Source: Ichthyophthirius multifiliis (taxonomy: Eukaryota; Ciliophora; Oligohymenophorea; Hymenostomatida). Taken from it: a DNA stretch of 58,153 nt. The translations under genes and the position numbers were made by a program. Of the stretch, positions 1 through 12,881 are shown in pieces. The number at the start of each line of letters is the position of its first letter. The first letter of the stretch is position 1. Below the pieces are notes generated by a model, which was given only the letters and a program-made list of their open reading frames with translations, had not been told where the DNA came from and did not search any database. The stretch is from assembly GCF_000220395.1 (NCBI RefSeq), contig NW_004086494.1:1-58153 (forward strand), in the 5' to 3' direction.

Positions 1-1404
1 ATTTTTTTTTTTAATAATTTTTATTTTATTATATAGAAAGCATAAATATGATTTAAATTAAATAATAAAATAATTATTCGATCACACTATTAAAATAGTT
101 AGTAATATTATTTTAGTATTTTATTTATTTATTTATCTATATAAATTATAAAAATTTAAAGGATTATTTCCTTGATATTTATTTAAATTATAGAAATTTT
201 AATTATGTTGACTTTAGATTTATCCAATATAAAATATAATTTAGAAAATGATCTTGTATTTTTATTTATTTAAATAGTTAAATAAAGAAATCTAATAGGA
301 ATATAATATTATTTTCTTATAAATATATATCAACGAAATATTTTTATATTTTATTGAGAAAATTAATAAATATATAATATATAAAATAATTTTATATAAT
401 TTAATAAACTTAGTTAATTTCGTATAACTTAAATAGATAATTACTTATTAATATTAAATAGATTATTTAAACTATATAATTTATTTTTAAAATTTTATTG
501 AAAATTTAATAATTTTTTTCAATCTTAGTATTTATTCAATAATTCTCTATAAAACATCAAAAAATTTATTTTTCATAAAATTAAAAAATTGTCGAAAATT
601 ATTTTAAATAAAAGCATTAATATAAAATCAATATAAGTAATTAATCAATAGCAAATAAGTGGCGAAGTATAAGAGGATAGTCAAAATATAATTTTAAAAT
701 AAGAAAATATTCACTGAGTTATTATATAATATTATTTTTTTGAGTAAAAATACTGAGTCAAAATTCTATTTTTTTTCTAATACTTTTAATAATTAATTTT
801 CTTTTAAATTATTAATATTTCTAAATATCCGTTTTCCGAATAATCTAATATTATATATAAAATTTAAGATTTTTTTTTATTTTCATTAATTTATTCTTGA
901 TTTTTTTTTTGATTGTGTATTTAAAATAATATTACATTAAAAATAAAATAATGAATATAATAAAGTAACATTTGTATTTTATTGATATTAATATGATTAT
1001 TTTATTGATTCTAATATTACTATTTTATTGATACTAATATTACTATTTTATTTATTTAATTTTGAATTTTTTTTATTTTGATTATTATATTAAATTAATT
1101 TTTTTCACTGTATATATTTCTTATTTATAAATCTTTAGACTTTATATATTAATAAAAATAATATTTTCACTACTTTACATAATATTTTGAAATAACTTAA
1201 AGAAGAAACTTATTTAAATTAATAAGCTATTGTTCGATTTAATATTAAAATATCTAATGCATAGAAGATTTATTATTTTGGATTTATAAATGTGTTTTAT
1301 TTTTAAAAATAATAATTTTTACTTTTTTTATTAATATTATTTTTTATTTTATAAAATTTAAATTATAATAATAAATAATAATTAAAATAATGTAAATTAA
1401 TTTA
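1..1404. other. AT-rich non-coding stretch
   Basis: Nearly pure A/T with poly-A and poly-T runs. I found no reading frame with recognisable protein character. The last part is probably the 3' flank of the minus-strand SRPRB gene. Confidence 0.5.
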
Positions 1405-2482
1405 TCAATTATATATCTCTTGGATAAATGATAATATATTGTCGATTTATCCATTTTTAACACTACATTCACAAATTTTGATGTTTCTGTTTTTGAAATT
1501 AAATTCTTAATCTTGTTTCTTTTTTTAAAAAAAATATTGAAATAAATTGTTTTTTAAATTTTTTAGAATAAATATAATAAATGTAAATATTTTTACTTTT
1601 AGATAATCTTTTATGTCTTAGTTATCATCTTCTTATATTGCTTTTTTAGATTTTTTGACTTTTTCACTATTTAATTTTAAAGAAAGTTAAATAAAAAATT
1701 AAAAAAAATATAATATATATTAAATATACATTTCTTTAATTAATAAATGTTAGAAATCTTCGATTTTTAATGCTTCTTTCAAATCTGCTTTATTAACACA
1801 GATAAGAATCGGTATATCTTTTTCCTAATAAACTTTTTGTATTAATATTTAATATAGGTAATCAGCTAAATTTCCTAATAATTTTCTTTTTATATTGTCA
1901 AAAAAGAAAAATTAAATATAAAATATATTATAATTTAAAATACATATCCACACTATCAGCCAAAAGTAATATAGCTCTTGCTGCTCCTATTTCTCTTATA
2001 TATTTTGTTTTAGTATAATTATGTCCTGGAATATCTATAAAGCTTACACTTTTAATTTACTATTTTTATAAATATATATATTAATTTTAAAAATCTAGAA
2101 TATTATAATATTTTTAATAGAATACTTCATTTTTTAATATTATTTCTATTTATGTTTCAGTGGCATCTATAGAAGATGTTGTTGCAAAAAAGGATTTATT
2201 TGCCAACTTTATTTTACAAAACAATTTAATATATTGATTTAATATTTAATTATAATAATACATGATAAAGCAAAGCTGTTTTACCTGAAGCACATTCACC
2301 CATTATAAAAATAGTATTCCCTTTATTTTTCACAATAGTTTTTTTTTGTTTCGAGAAAAAAGTATAAATAAAGTAGCAACTAAAATTAAACCTATTGTAA
2401 AGGATAAACCTATAATATTTAATTAACTATACTATTCATTTTCAAAACTATCTTATATTTCTGAATATTCTTCACCTTCCAT
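1405..2482 (-). CDS. SRPRB: Signal recognition particle receptor subunit beta
   Basis: Small GTPase that anchors the SRP receptor in the ER membrane during co-translational targeting. From the ATG at 2482 the protein has a short acidic N-terminus, one membrane helix (about residues 19-38) and a basic stop-transfer run. The Ras/Arf-type motifs follow in order: P-loop GECASGKT, switch TTSSIDAT, DIPGH, and NKAD with hydrophobic PILICV before it. The C-terminus has the ECSVKNGQ motif typical of the family and ends at TGA 1405-1407. About five short GT-AG introns are needed, for example 2207-2261 (55 nt), and all keep frame. The frame slips by one base at a poly-A run near 2340, right after the membrane helix, most simply a homopolymer undercall. 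The identification is secure; the exon ends are by eye. Confidence 0.9.
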
Positions 2483-2918
2483 TTTATTTTATTTTTTATA
2501 TGTTAACTTTTAATTTTATTATATTTTTTAATTTAATTGATTTTTTGAATTTGATTTTTATTGATTTTTTATTGATACGTGCATTAAAAAAAAACAAATA
2601 GAAGAATCTAAAATATTAAGCTGATATATATTTTTGAAATTAAAAAAAATCAGCTTTAAAATTATTAAAAAAATTAAAATTTTATATTTTTACTTTAATT
2701 TTTTGCTAATTTAATATACATTGATTTTATTATATTTTTTAATATTTAGATAAACTTAAATGAAAAATTAAATATAATAATTTACTTAAAAAATATAATA
2801 CCGATAAAAAAAATATGATTAATTAATATATATTTTTTTTTTTTTTATAAATTATAAAATTTAAAATTCATAATAAATATTTATTTATTAATACATTATA
2901 ATAAAATTAATATAAAAA
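2483..2918. other. Divergent intergenic spacer
   Basis: This AT-rich spacer lies between two divergently transcribed genes (SRPRB leftward, cyclic-nucleotide-binding protein rightward). It presumably holds both promoters, but no specific motif stands out. Confidence 0.4.
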
Positions 2919-5900
2919 ATGAGCTTTGATACATTTAATAATCTGTTATCTTTAAAAATGATAAATTAAACTTATGAATAAATATAAACGGAAATCGATA
3001 TTTCAAAGACTGCTACGCTTTAACATATTAAACCTCAATACGATCTAGATTAAATATAACCTAAAATTAATACAATGAATTATATTTTAGAAACTAAAAA
3101 TTTCTTTTTAAAAAGAGGAGGATTAAATTCAGATAATTTATTAAAAATTTTAGAAAAAAATGATTTTTCTTAAATATAATTAAATCGAAAAGATAAAATG
3201 ATTTATGATATTTTATCATAAGAATTTGTAGATTTGAAATATGAATAAAATTAAAATGTATTTTTTTATTTAAAATAAATAAAAAAATATATTTAATTAA
3301 GTTTACTATTTATGCTCTAAGAAAAAAATTAAAAAATAAACTTGAAATAGAATTTTTAAATAAAATTATATATTAACTAAGCTTTTTTGCTAGCAAAGTC
3401 CAATAATAGTAAGAAAATAATAAATAAGATTAATTAATGAATTGACTTATAGATTTCATAAAAAGCATGAAGTTATATTCTCATTTGGTATTTTTATTAT
3501 ATTTTTTTGAAAAAAAATAAAAAATTATACTATAAATATTTATAAAGGTGATAAGGGTTAAGAATTGTTTGTGGTTATTAAAGGTAGAATTATTATTTTT
3601 ACTATATTTATGCTTTTTTTGATTTTTATTTTTAATAATTTTAAATTTTAAAGGATCAGTTTATTGTTTAATTCAAGATTAAAAATAATAAAAAAAATAA
3701 AAGAGAAAAATACTTTTAAATTAAATATAAGAGAAATAAAATGAAACCGTAAAAGAAAAATTAGCAAGGAATTTTTTAAATAAACTAGTTACAAATGTAA
3801 GTAAAAAATCCGTAATAGATGATAATGTTAAAGATTTTGTTAGTAAAATAAAGTTTAATTATATGAAAAAAAGTTTGTAAAGTTAAGTTAAATAAAGATA
3901 AAATAATTAGACTTAGGAACTTGATAATGAAAAAAATGATGAAGAAAAAGAATAAATATATTTAAAAGAAAACTTTCCAGATTTTGTTTTGGCAAAAACT
4001 TTTTATGAAGGCGAGTATTTTGGAGAAATTTCATTACTAACCTAATAAGAAAGGTATTTGTTTAATTTTTTCATATTTAATTATTTTTCTTTTTTTATTT
4101 TCTTTTCTTTTCTTTTTTAGAACAGCTACTATTATAGCAAGATAAGATTCTCACTTTATGGTTTTAAACAAAAAAGGATTTAATAAAGTAATGATTACTG
4201 CCAAAAAATCAATAATAAACGAAAAAGTTGAATTCATATAAAGTTTTGAATTTTTTAAAAATATTCCTATTAGAAAATTATATTAAATTGCACATTAGTT
4301 AAAAATTATTAATGTTAAAATTAAGGAAACTATATATAATGAAGGAGATCCATCCAATTATTTTTTCTTAATAAAATCAGGAGATATAGTTATTAAAAAA
4401 AAACAATAAGTACCTGTTTAGATTAATGATGAAGAAACCTTAAATTAAAATTAATTAAAAATTTGCTTTAAAAATAATGAATAATATACATTAAAAATTG
4501 TTGGATAAGGCAGCTTTTTTGGAGATGAAGAATTAGTGAAAGGAATTCCTGAAAGACAAGAAAGAGCTATATGTAATAGTGAAGAATGTGAACTATATTA
4601 ATTAGAATAAAAAGTAAAAAATATTTTTTTATTTTTTTTTAAATATTTAAAGGGACTATATTAAATTCTTGGTTATAATTTTTATGATTGTTTATAGTAA
4701 TAAGTGGAAAATAAATAATAAATAAAATAAGAAAGACTTGAACATTTAATAAAGATAAAAATACCTTAAAAAAATATAGAAGGATTAAATTAATTTTATG
4801 AAGATGAGAGAAATAAAAAATTAAATTAAATCCAATAAGAATAAATTAAATAAGCAATTTCAATAAAAAATTAGATTATGTTTGATAAAAATATGTTATA
4901 AAATGAAAAAAAAAAATCATAAAATGTTTAAATTAATGATACAGAAGTAGAAGAATATATAAAAAACAAAAGCTTAGAAAAATATAAAAAAGAGTTTTTT
5001 AAAATTAATTGCTCTTTAGCAAATCAAATTTGTGAAAAGTCTCAGAAACAAAATGTTGAAAGAATTGTTATAAACAAAAAATAAAACTTTTTTAAAAGAT
5101 TCAAATAAAAAAAACATACTGAAGTAGTAAACTAATAAATTAGTCAATAAAATAAAATTAAAAAATATAAAAAAAGTCTGTAAAAAAAAAAAAATTATTT
5201 AAAAATAAAATAAAATAATATTTAGTTAATTCGAACACATATTATATTAAGAATAACTAAGAAGATTAATATATTGAAAATACTTTAAATGGCATTTCTA
5301 TAAAGTCATATAAAATTTAGAAAATTAATTTTTAAGAAGTTTTTCAGAATAAAAAATAATAGATACAAATTAAAGTCATTATAATAAATAAACTAAAATT
5401 TTAAAAAGCTTTCAATCTTAAACTGATAAAATTATATTGAATTCATCTTAATAAAGTAACCAAAAAAGAAATTAAAGAAGTTTTTTTGATTAATAATATT
5501 CTTAAACTTCTAAATAAAGTATAAAACAAAAGAGTTTATTATAAAATGCACATACAAATGAGCAGAATATTATTATAACATAAAAAAATAGCTCAAATAA
5601 ATTCGAACAATTTTAATTTGAAAATATCTAATTGTAGAAAAATATAAATATTTTTTAAAAAATTTCAGATAATACTTAGACTTAATTTAAATTTCAAACA
5701 AATGGTAATAATTTTAGTCAAAATTAAATAAAATAAAAAATATAATCATAATTTTCAAATAACTAATCTATAATTAGAGCAAATTATTCTTAAAAAAGTA
5801 ATCCTTAAATATAAGTAACTCATAAAAAAGACTTTGTAAAGTATATCAATATGAAAAACTCATTTTAAGATTATGTAAGTGACAAAGCAAGTTAAAAATG

Positions 5901-6045
5901 TGATTAATAAAAAATAATAAACTAAGATTAAACTTAAAACTATTTAAATATAAATAGTTTAAATTTATATATAAATAAACAAAAATAAAATGATTTTTCA
6001 AAATAATAATAATTTAAATTAATGAAATATAGAAATTATTTATGA
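2919..6045 (+). CDS. Protein with two cyclic nucleotide-binding domains
   Basis: Probable cAMP/cGMP-binding regulatory protein with no kinase or channel domain. The first CNBD reads GDKGQELFVVIKG, then after a lysine/glutamine-rich insertion of about 85 residues continues with EGEYFGEISLLT and ERTATI. The phosphate-binding cassette therefore keeps its Glu and Arg. The second CNBD starts at about 4260 and has the motifs NEGDPSNYFFLIKSGD and GQGSFFGDEELVKG. A tail of several hundred Q/N/K-rich residues follows, with no known domain. Introns include 3258-3301 and others near 3490-3547, 3585-3651, 4052-4119 and 4618-4650. Around 3409-3428 the frame is restored either by a 20-nt GT-AG intron or by one missing base. 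Family known, specific role unknown. Confidence 0.85.
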
Positions 6046-7123
6046 TTAAAATTAAAACTGATTAAAAACTTATTGTATTTTTATATAAACTTTATATTAA
6101 TAAATTTGCACTAAAAATAAAATTTTTCTTAATTGTGATTATTTTTATTTAAAAAAAAATATAATTTTATATTATATTTACAAATTTAATATTTTTATTT
6201 TTCATTTTAAATTTATTAAAAAATATTACTGTATCCCATCATATTGTAAACTCTCATGATCTCGATTTTTTTTGTTTCCCAAAACAGCAAAAAACATTAT
6301 TGTTATAGTCCACACTTAAAAACTGCTTAATTAAATTTCCAATATATATATATATTGTAAAAAATTATATTTTGATATTGATAAAACAATATAAAATTAA
6401 TTATAATTATTAAATTAATTAATTAAAATATATTTAAAGTTAATCTATTGAATTTATTATTTTTTAAAAATATATTCAAATTTTAATATAATTTCTATAT
6501 TATTAATAATTTTTTAATTTTTAAATGTTTTGAGTTTATACTAATTATTAAATACTTAATTATTTTTAAATTAATATATTTTAATTTTAATAGTTTTTTT
6601 AAATTAAAATTATCAATGCTTCGAAATTATATTTATGAAAATTTACTAGATCTATATATATATAAAAAAAAATATATGTAAAAATTTTTATCATAAATTT
6701 AAAAAGTTATAAATTAAATTTATGATAAATAATTAAAAAAAATATATTTTTAAATTAATAAAATATAATTTGTATATATATGTTTTTAAAAAATAAACAA
6801 AAAGTATATAAAAAAATAATATATTTATGAAATAATTTATAAAATCAAATCTAACTTTAAAAATGTATAAAGATTTAATATAAATTTTAAAATGTAAAAA
6901 AAAAATAATAAAAATTAAGTAATAAAAAAAAAAAAAAAAATATATTATTTATAATTATATAAATAGTAATAAAATATAAATATATAAAATAATTATACAT
7001 ATATAATAAATATACAAAAAAAAAAATTTTAATAAACAAATAATTAAATAAAAAAAATATTAGAAATAAAATATTATATGTGAAAAAAAAAATATAATAA
7101 AAATAATAATATTAATAAAAATA

Positions 7124-7184
<61 letters not shown>

Positions 7185-8391
7185 TTAATTATAAATTAAT
7201 TATATTGGTAATGAAAAGATAATGATTTTCAATAAAATTTATTTTTTCTTTAGAATATTAATTATAAAAATTAACTAAATAAAATAATTATATAATTTAT
7301 TCAAATTTAAATATTAATCATTACAATTGTTATACAGTTACTTGAAACTAAACTAAAATATTTTTTTATTAAAATATATATATTATTTCTATATTTATTT
7401 AATCAATTTTTATAAATAAAGTTTAATTAATAAAATATATTTTTTCTCTTTATAATTTATTATAAAATTTTTATTATAATTTTCTTTTATTTCCGATTTA
7501 TTTGAAATTTAATTATTTTTATTTTAAATTATATATTTAATGATATATGGATTTATTTTAATTTTATTTAAATATATTTTAATAATTTTTTCTTTATTTA
7601 AATAAGTTATTTCTTCAAATTTTTTCATGTGATTCCATTTTAACGAATACGTTAAATATTTAATGGTATATTAGCTTAATATATTTTTATATTAAAAATT
7701 GATAGCAATGAAGAACTTTATACAATAAGATAATTATGAAAAAATAAATATTGATTAATATTTATAAAAAAAAAAACTATAAAATATGATGTGCTTTTTT
7801 ATAAAATAAGAATAAATACTGCTAAAATTAGATAAAAAAAATTAAAATGAAGATTTATAAAGGAAAAAGAAAAAAATTAAATTGAAAATTCCAAAAAATA
7901 ATAATGATTTTAAAGTAATCACTAAATAATTTTTTATTATTATTAAAAAATTTAATAAATAATATTTATATAATTTATATATATTTTTATAACTAAAAAA
8001 TAAAGCATTTAATAAATATATTATAATATTTTATAATTTATTTTTATATATTAAATTAGAAATTATTTATTAACATAATATTGCATATTTAAAAATATTT
8101 TTTATATTAAATTAATTTTTACAAAATTATTAGATATTTAATTACTAATTTAAAAAAAGAAAACATTAAATAAATATACTTTTTTTGTAATAATTAGAAT
8201 TTTTTTTTGAATATAATAGATATTTAAATTACCTTTGTTTGAAATGTTTTTTTTTGCTTTAAGAAAGTATAAAATATTTAATTACATAATAAATAAACAG
8301 AGAAAATAATTAATTTTAATATAATAGTATTATAGTAAACATTATTTTATACTATTATTTTTTTATATTTATTTTTAAAACATTTTTCAAA
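6046..8391. other. Long AT-rich intergenic region with TAA microsatellite
   Basis: This region lies between two convergent genes. It is low-complexity A/T sequence with one clear trinucleotide array. No convincing coding frame, RNA gene or repeat family was seen. Confidence 0.5.
7126..7183. repeat. (TAA)n microsatellite
   Basis: An uninterrupted run of about 19 TAA/AAT units lies in the spacer between the cyclic-nucleotide-binding gene and the DnaJ gene. It is non-coding here, unlike the TAA-type repeats inside genes elsewhere in the window. Confidence 0.9.
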
Positions 8392-9227
8392 TCATTTTGC
8401 GTATTTATTTTTTTAATTTTACTTATCATCTTTTACATAAGTGAAATAAGTAACAGACAATATTATTGAAAGAATAATTATATAATTAAATTATTATAAT
8501 TATCCTAATAATGTATTCTCTTTTTAAGCTAGTAATTCTTCATTTTTATGGACATAATACTTTGATGATGTTCCAGAAAAAAATTCTTTATATTCTTTTT
8601 TTTTTTCTTAAACTGCTTCTTAATTCTTTTTATACAATCTAAATGTATATTCAAACGGATTGTCATCAATTAAATTTTTTCTGAAAAAATCAGTATTTTT
8701 AAAATATTTTTTTTCAAAATAATTCATAGATTATTCTACTTATTCTTTATTTTTATTTTCATCTTAATTAAAATTATTTTAAACAAACTCTTATTAAGTA
8801 TTATAATCATATTTTTAATTCGCTTAATTATAGGAACCTTCGTAAAATTTTCGTCTTGATTATAAACCTTTTTTATAATAAAATAAAATTTTTAATAATT
8901 ATTTATTTTTAATTACCATTTGCCATATCATATTATTCTCTTTTATTATCATCTTTAAGTACTTCAAACGCTTCATTTATTTATTTAAAATAATCCTATA
9001 AAAACATTATTATTTTTATATAAATGTAAAAGGATTACATTTTCCGGTGTTTCTATATTTGCATCAGGATGATATTTTTTAACAAGCTTTTTGTATGATT
9101 TTTTTATATCTTCTTATGCTGCTGATGTAGAAACATTTAATATTTTATAATAACATTATCTTTATTTTGAAATATAATAGTTATTAAAATGATGTAATTT
9201 TTAGAAAGAGTAAAATTTTTTTATCAT
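8392..9227 (-). CDS. DnaJ-domain protein, probably mitochondrial, with C-terminal membrane helix
   Basis: Co-chaperone that would stimulate an Hsp70 ATPase. The N-terminal 25 or so residues are rich in basic, aromatic and polar residues with no acidic ones, suggesting a mitochondrial presequence. A J domain follows: YYKILNVSTSA, then helix II with the HPD motif in KKYHPDANIE, then FKQINEAFEVLKDD and REQYDMANG. The rest is Q/E/K-rich, ending in a hydrophobic segment (about 16 residues) and a short basic tail. Two introns of 43 and 49 nt split the J-domain region. Removing them leaves exactly 248 codons, which supports the model. There is no G/F or zinc-finger region, so it is a type III J protein. 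The organelle assignment is an inference. Confidence 0.85.
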
Positions 9228-9711
9228 AATTATTTAATATTTAAGAAATCTAAAAATTTATTTTTAAGAAATTTAATTATTTTATTTAAATTATAAATAT
9301 AGACTATTATTTATTAGTAAATTAAAAACTAAATTTTTATTTATATATTTTAATATTCAGTTTTATAGTTAATCTAATTTACTTTATTATATCAAATTAA
9401 AAATACATATATTTTTTAATATGAATAAATAAATAATTTATATTATTATTAATAATAAATAAATAAATAAAATAAAATTATGTAAAATAAACTGATATAA
9501 ATAAACATATTTATTAATTAAAATACTTAAAAACATTTTTATTTATATTTACGTTTTATATTATAAAAACAGTAATTTAATTATTTAAATTAAAATATTT
9601 TATTATATTCATTCTAATATTCAATTAAGATATAAATAATTATTATTTTCTAAAAAAAATAAAAAAGAAAAAAAAAAAAGTATATTTTTTTATTATTAAA
9701 TATAATTAAAA
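9228..9711. other. Divergent AT-rich spacer
   Basis: The sequence is low-complexity A/T between the divergently transcribed DnaJ and PSI-domain genes. It presumably carries both upstream regions, but no distinct site could be recognised. Confidence 0.4.
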
Positions 9712-12700
9712 ATGAATTTAAGATTATAGTTAATATTTTTAGTATTTATAATATTTTGTTAAATAAAATCTATAAAATTAATATTAAATTAATCATAATA
9801 AGAATTATTATTACCTTGGAATGAAAATGAGTAAAAAATACAATAATTGAATTAATAAAATAAATAATAAGATGAATTTCAAAATGATTATAAAGAAAAT
9901 AAAACATCTCACTAAAAATATTAAATAAAATAATAAGTAAAAGATTTAGTCAATCAAGAAATTGAACCAATAAAATAAGGATAATAATAAGAAAGTGAAT
10001 AAATTGAAAACTTAAAAAAAAGCACAGTAAATTAAATTAATAAATTGTCAAATTAGGTAAATATAAAAATAAATGAAATAGGTTAGTAAATAACTGATAA
10101 AGTTGTTTAAACACAATAAACTTTGGAAGAGAATACATTAAGTAATATTGATTTATAATTAGTGATTTTATAAAATTAACTTAGTTAATATTAATAAGAG
10201 TAATCATAATTAAAATAAGACATTCCAATAATTTAAAAAGAACTTCCTTAAATAAGTTCTAAATGTGATTCATATTCTGATTGTTTTTAATGTACCAATG
10301 ATATTTAATGTGGATGGTGTAATTTAGAAATGAAATGTGTAGAAGGAGACAATATTGCTCCATTAAATATTCACTGTGACTTTTATAATTATAAATATTG
10401 TTAAGGAGATGAATGTATTATGTATACTGATTGTGATGTATTTTTAACTTTATATTTATTTATTTATTTTATTTTTTTCTAAGAGTTGCATAAAACATGA
10501 AAATTGTGGATGGTGTGATGATAATAAAAGATTTATTGAAAGTTGCATTGAATTAAAGTCTAATTAATGCGCTGTCAATAGTTGGTATTATTAGAAAAGC
10601 GATACAAATAATGTTTGTCAAAACGAGAAATTGTATTTAAATGGAAAATCTAATGATAAAGAAATTTCTAAATAAATAGATTTTGAAAATAAGTAAAATT
10701 AAGAAATAGCTAAATAAAGAAAAATAAGAAAAGAATAATTTGAAAATCAAACTGAAAATTAGAGAATGCTTGCTTTTAAATAAGTAAACTATTATTTAAT
10801 TTATAATTTAATCATTTTTATTTAAGAAATAGGATATTTTGGAATAAAAAAATGATAGATTATTAATAGTGGAAAATCAAATAATTTAATTATAAAATCA
10901 AATTTCTGTTTTGAAAAAAAATAAAGATAATAAATTAAGAGAATTAGAAGTAAAAAAACTTAAATTATAGACTTAAGAGCATAAATAAAATGAAAATTAT
11001 CAAGATAATAAAGATGCTAAAGAAAATAGTATATATCGTAAATAAGATGAAGACAATAAAGATATTTAAGATGGTAAAAATAATAAAAATGATGAAAATG
11101 GAGAAGATAAAGAAGATGGTGAAAATGCAGAAGATAAAGAAGATGGTATAAATGGCGAAGATGGAGATGGAGAAGAAGGAGAAGATGAAAAAGATGAAAA
11201 TGATGGAAAAGATGGAGAAAATAAAGAAGATCAAGAAGATGGCATAAATGGCGAAGATGGAGAAGATAGTGAAGATATTAAACATGATGAAGACGGAGAT
11301 AATAAAAAGGATGACGAAGATGGTGAAGATGGCGAAAATAGAAAAGATAGTGAAGAAAGTGAAAGTGAAGATGATAAAGATAGTGAAGATGATAAATATA
11401 TTAATAAAAATGATAATAAGTACGGAGAAGATACTAACAAAGATAAAGAAGACAATAATAAAGCCAGAGAAGTAAATATTAGTTAAGATAATTAATAAAA
11501 TAAAAGTAAGACTTCAAAATAAAAAAAAGAAAAAGATAAAGAAGATGGAAAATAAAAAAAAAAAAAAGATAATAAAGAACAAATAATTAAATAAGAAGAA
11601 AATTAAGAAGATGAATTATAATAATAGAAAGAAAATTAAAAAAAAAAAAAAGTTAACTCCTAAGTAGAAAAAAATAATGGAACATTATCACAAACGGATA
11701 ATGAAAATAAAAAAGAAAATTAGTAAGCTAAAAAATAAGAAATAGACTAAAAAGATGAAGAATTAGTTAAAGAATAATAGGAGAAAACAGATGATAAAAA
11801 TAACAATAAACGTGAAGTAGGAAAAAAAGAAACAGATAAAGAAACAGAAACATAAGCAGAAACATAAGCAGAAGCGTAAACGGAAACAAAAACAGAAGCA
11901 GAAACAGAAGCAGAAGCAGAAACAGAAACAGAAACAGAAACAGAAACAGAAACAGAAACAGAAACAGAAGCAGAAACAGAAGCAGTAATGGAAGCAAAAA
12001 CAGAAGCAGAAACGGAAGCAGAAACTAAAACAGAGACTAAAACAGATAAAGACAAAGAAAAAGAAACAGAATAAGAAAAAGAAAAAGAAACAGTAACAGA
12101 AACAGTAACAGAAAGAGAATAAGAAAAAGAAAATGAAACTGAAACTAAAACTAAAACTAAAACTAAAACTAAAACTAAAATCAAAACTAAAACAAATAAG
12201 GACAAAGAAAAAGAAACAGAATAAGAAAAAGAAACAGAATAAGAAAAAGAAACAGAAACAGAATAAGAAAAAGAAACAGAAACAGAATAAGAATAAGAAT
12301 AAGAATAAGAATAAGAATAAGAATAAGAATAAGAATAAGAATAAGAATAAGAATAAGAATAAGAATAAGAATAAGAATAAGAATAAGAATAAGAATAAGA
12401 ATAAGAATAAGAAAAAGAAACAGAAATAGAAACAGAAACAGAAACAGAAACAGAATAAGAATAAGAATAAGAAAAAGAAACTGAAACAGAAATAGAAATT
12501 AAAACAGATAAAGATAAAGAAATAGAAACTGAAACTGAAACTGAAGCATAAAATGAAACAGAAACTAAAACAAAAACTGAAACATAAACAGAAGCAGAAA
12601 CAGAATAAGAAAAATAAACTTAGACAGAAAAAGAAATAGAAAAATAAACAAAAACAAAAACAAAAACATAAAAATAAACATAAACATAAACATAAACATA

Positions 12701-12881
12701 AGCATAAACATAAAAATAAGCATAAAATTAAACATAAACAAAATCAGAATCAGAAACAGAAATAGAATCAGAATCAGAAACATAAACAGAAGCATAAACA
12801 GAAACAGAAACATAAACAGAAATAGAAAAAAAAGAAGACAAAAAATAAAATAAAAATATATAGATAAATAAAGAAAAATGA
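9712..12881 (+). CDS. Secreted PSI-domain protein with very long charged repeat tail
   Basis: Unrecognised secretory protein. The N-terminus is a signal peptide (hydrophobic core QLIFLVFIIFC). A Q/K/E-rich stretch leads to two adjacent cysteine-rich units of PSI/plexin-repeat type, with motifs SDCFQCTNDIQCGWCN and CIKHENCGWCDD. The rest, more than half the protein, is low complexity. First come acidic D/G/E/K repeats (about 11060-11460), then K/Q/E-rich sequence, then alternating dipeptides Thr-Glu, Lys-Thr and Glu-Gln (about 11830-12840). Two introns, about 10439-10483 and 10785-10825, sit in and just after the cysteine region. The tail stays in frame for over 1.9 kb under code 6. PSI units usually lie in extracellular or secretory-granule proteins, so a surface, matrix or mucocyst role is possible but unproven. 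Confidence 0.8.
12285..12410 (+). repeat. (GAATAA)21 hexamer array coding Glu-Gln
   Basis: About 21 exact copies of GAATAA lie in frame inside the PSI-protein tail and code for (Glu-Gln)n through reassigned TAA. The array looks like recent slippage expansion within a larger, less regular tract of 6-bp units. Confidence 0.9.

Noticed and set aside
7126-7183. TAA array as a coding polyglutamine tract
   Set aside because: No protein-like sequence flanks it on either strand; it lies in a 2.3-kb spacer.
10965-12429. Short standard-code open frames on both strands over the repeat tail
   Set aside because: They are shadows of the in-frame hexamer and trinucleotide-like repeats. The code-6 frame continues from the signal peptide through the whole tail.
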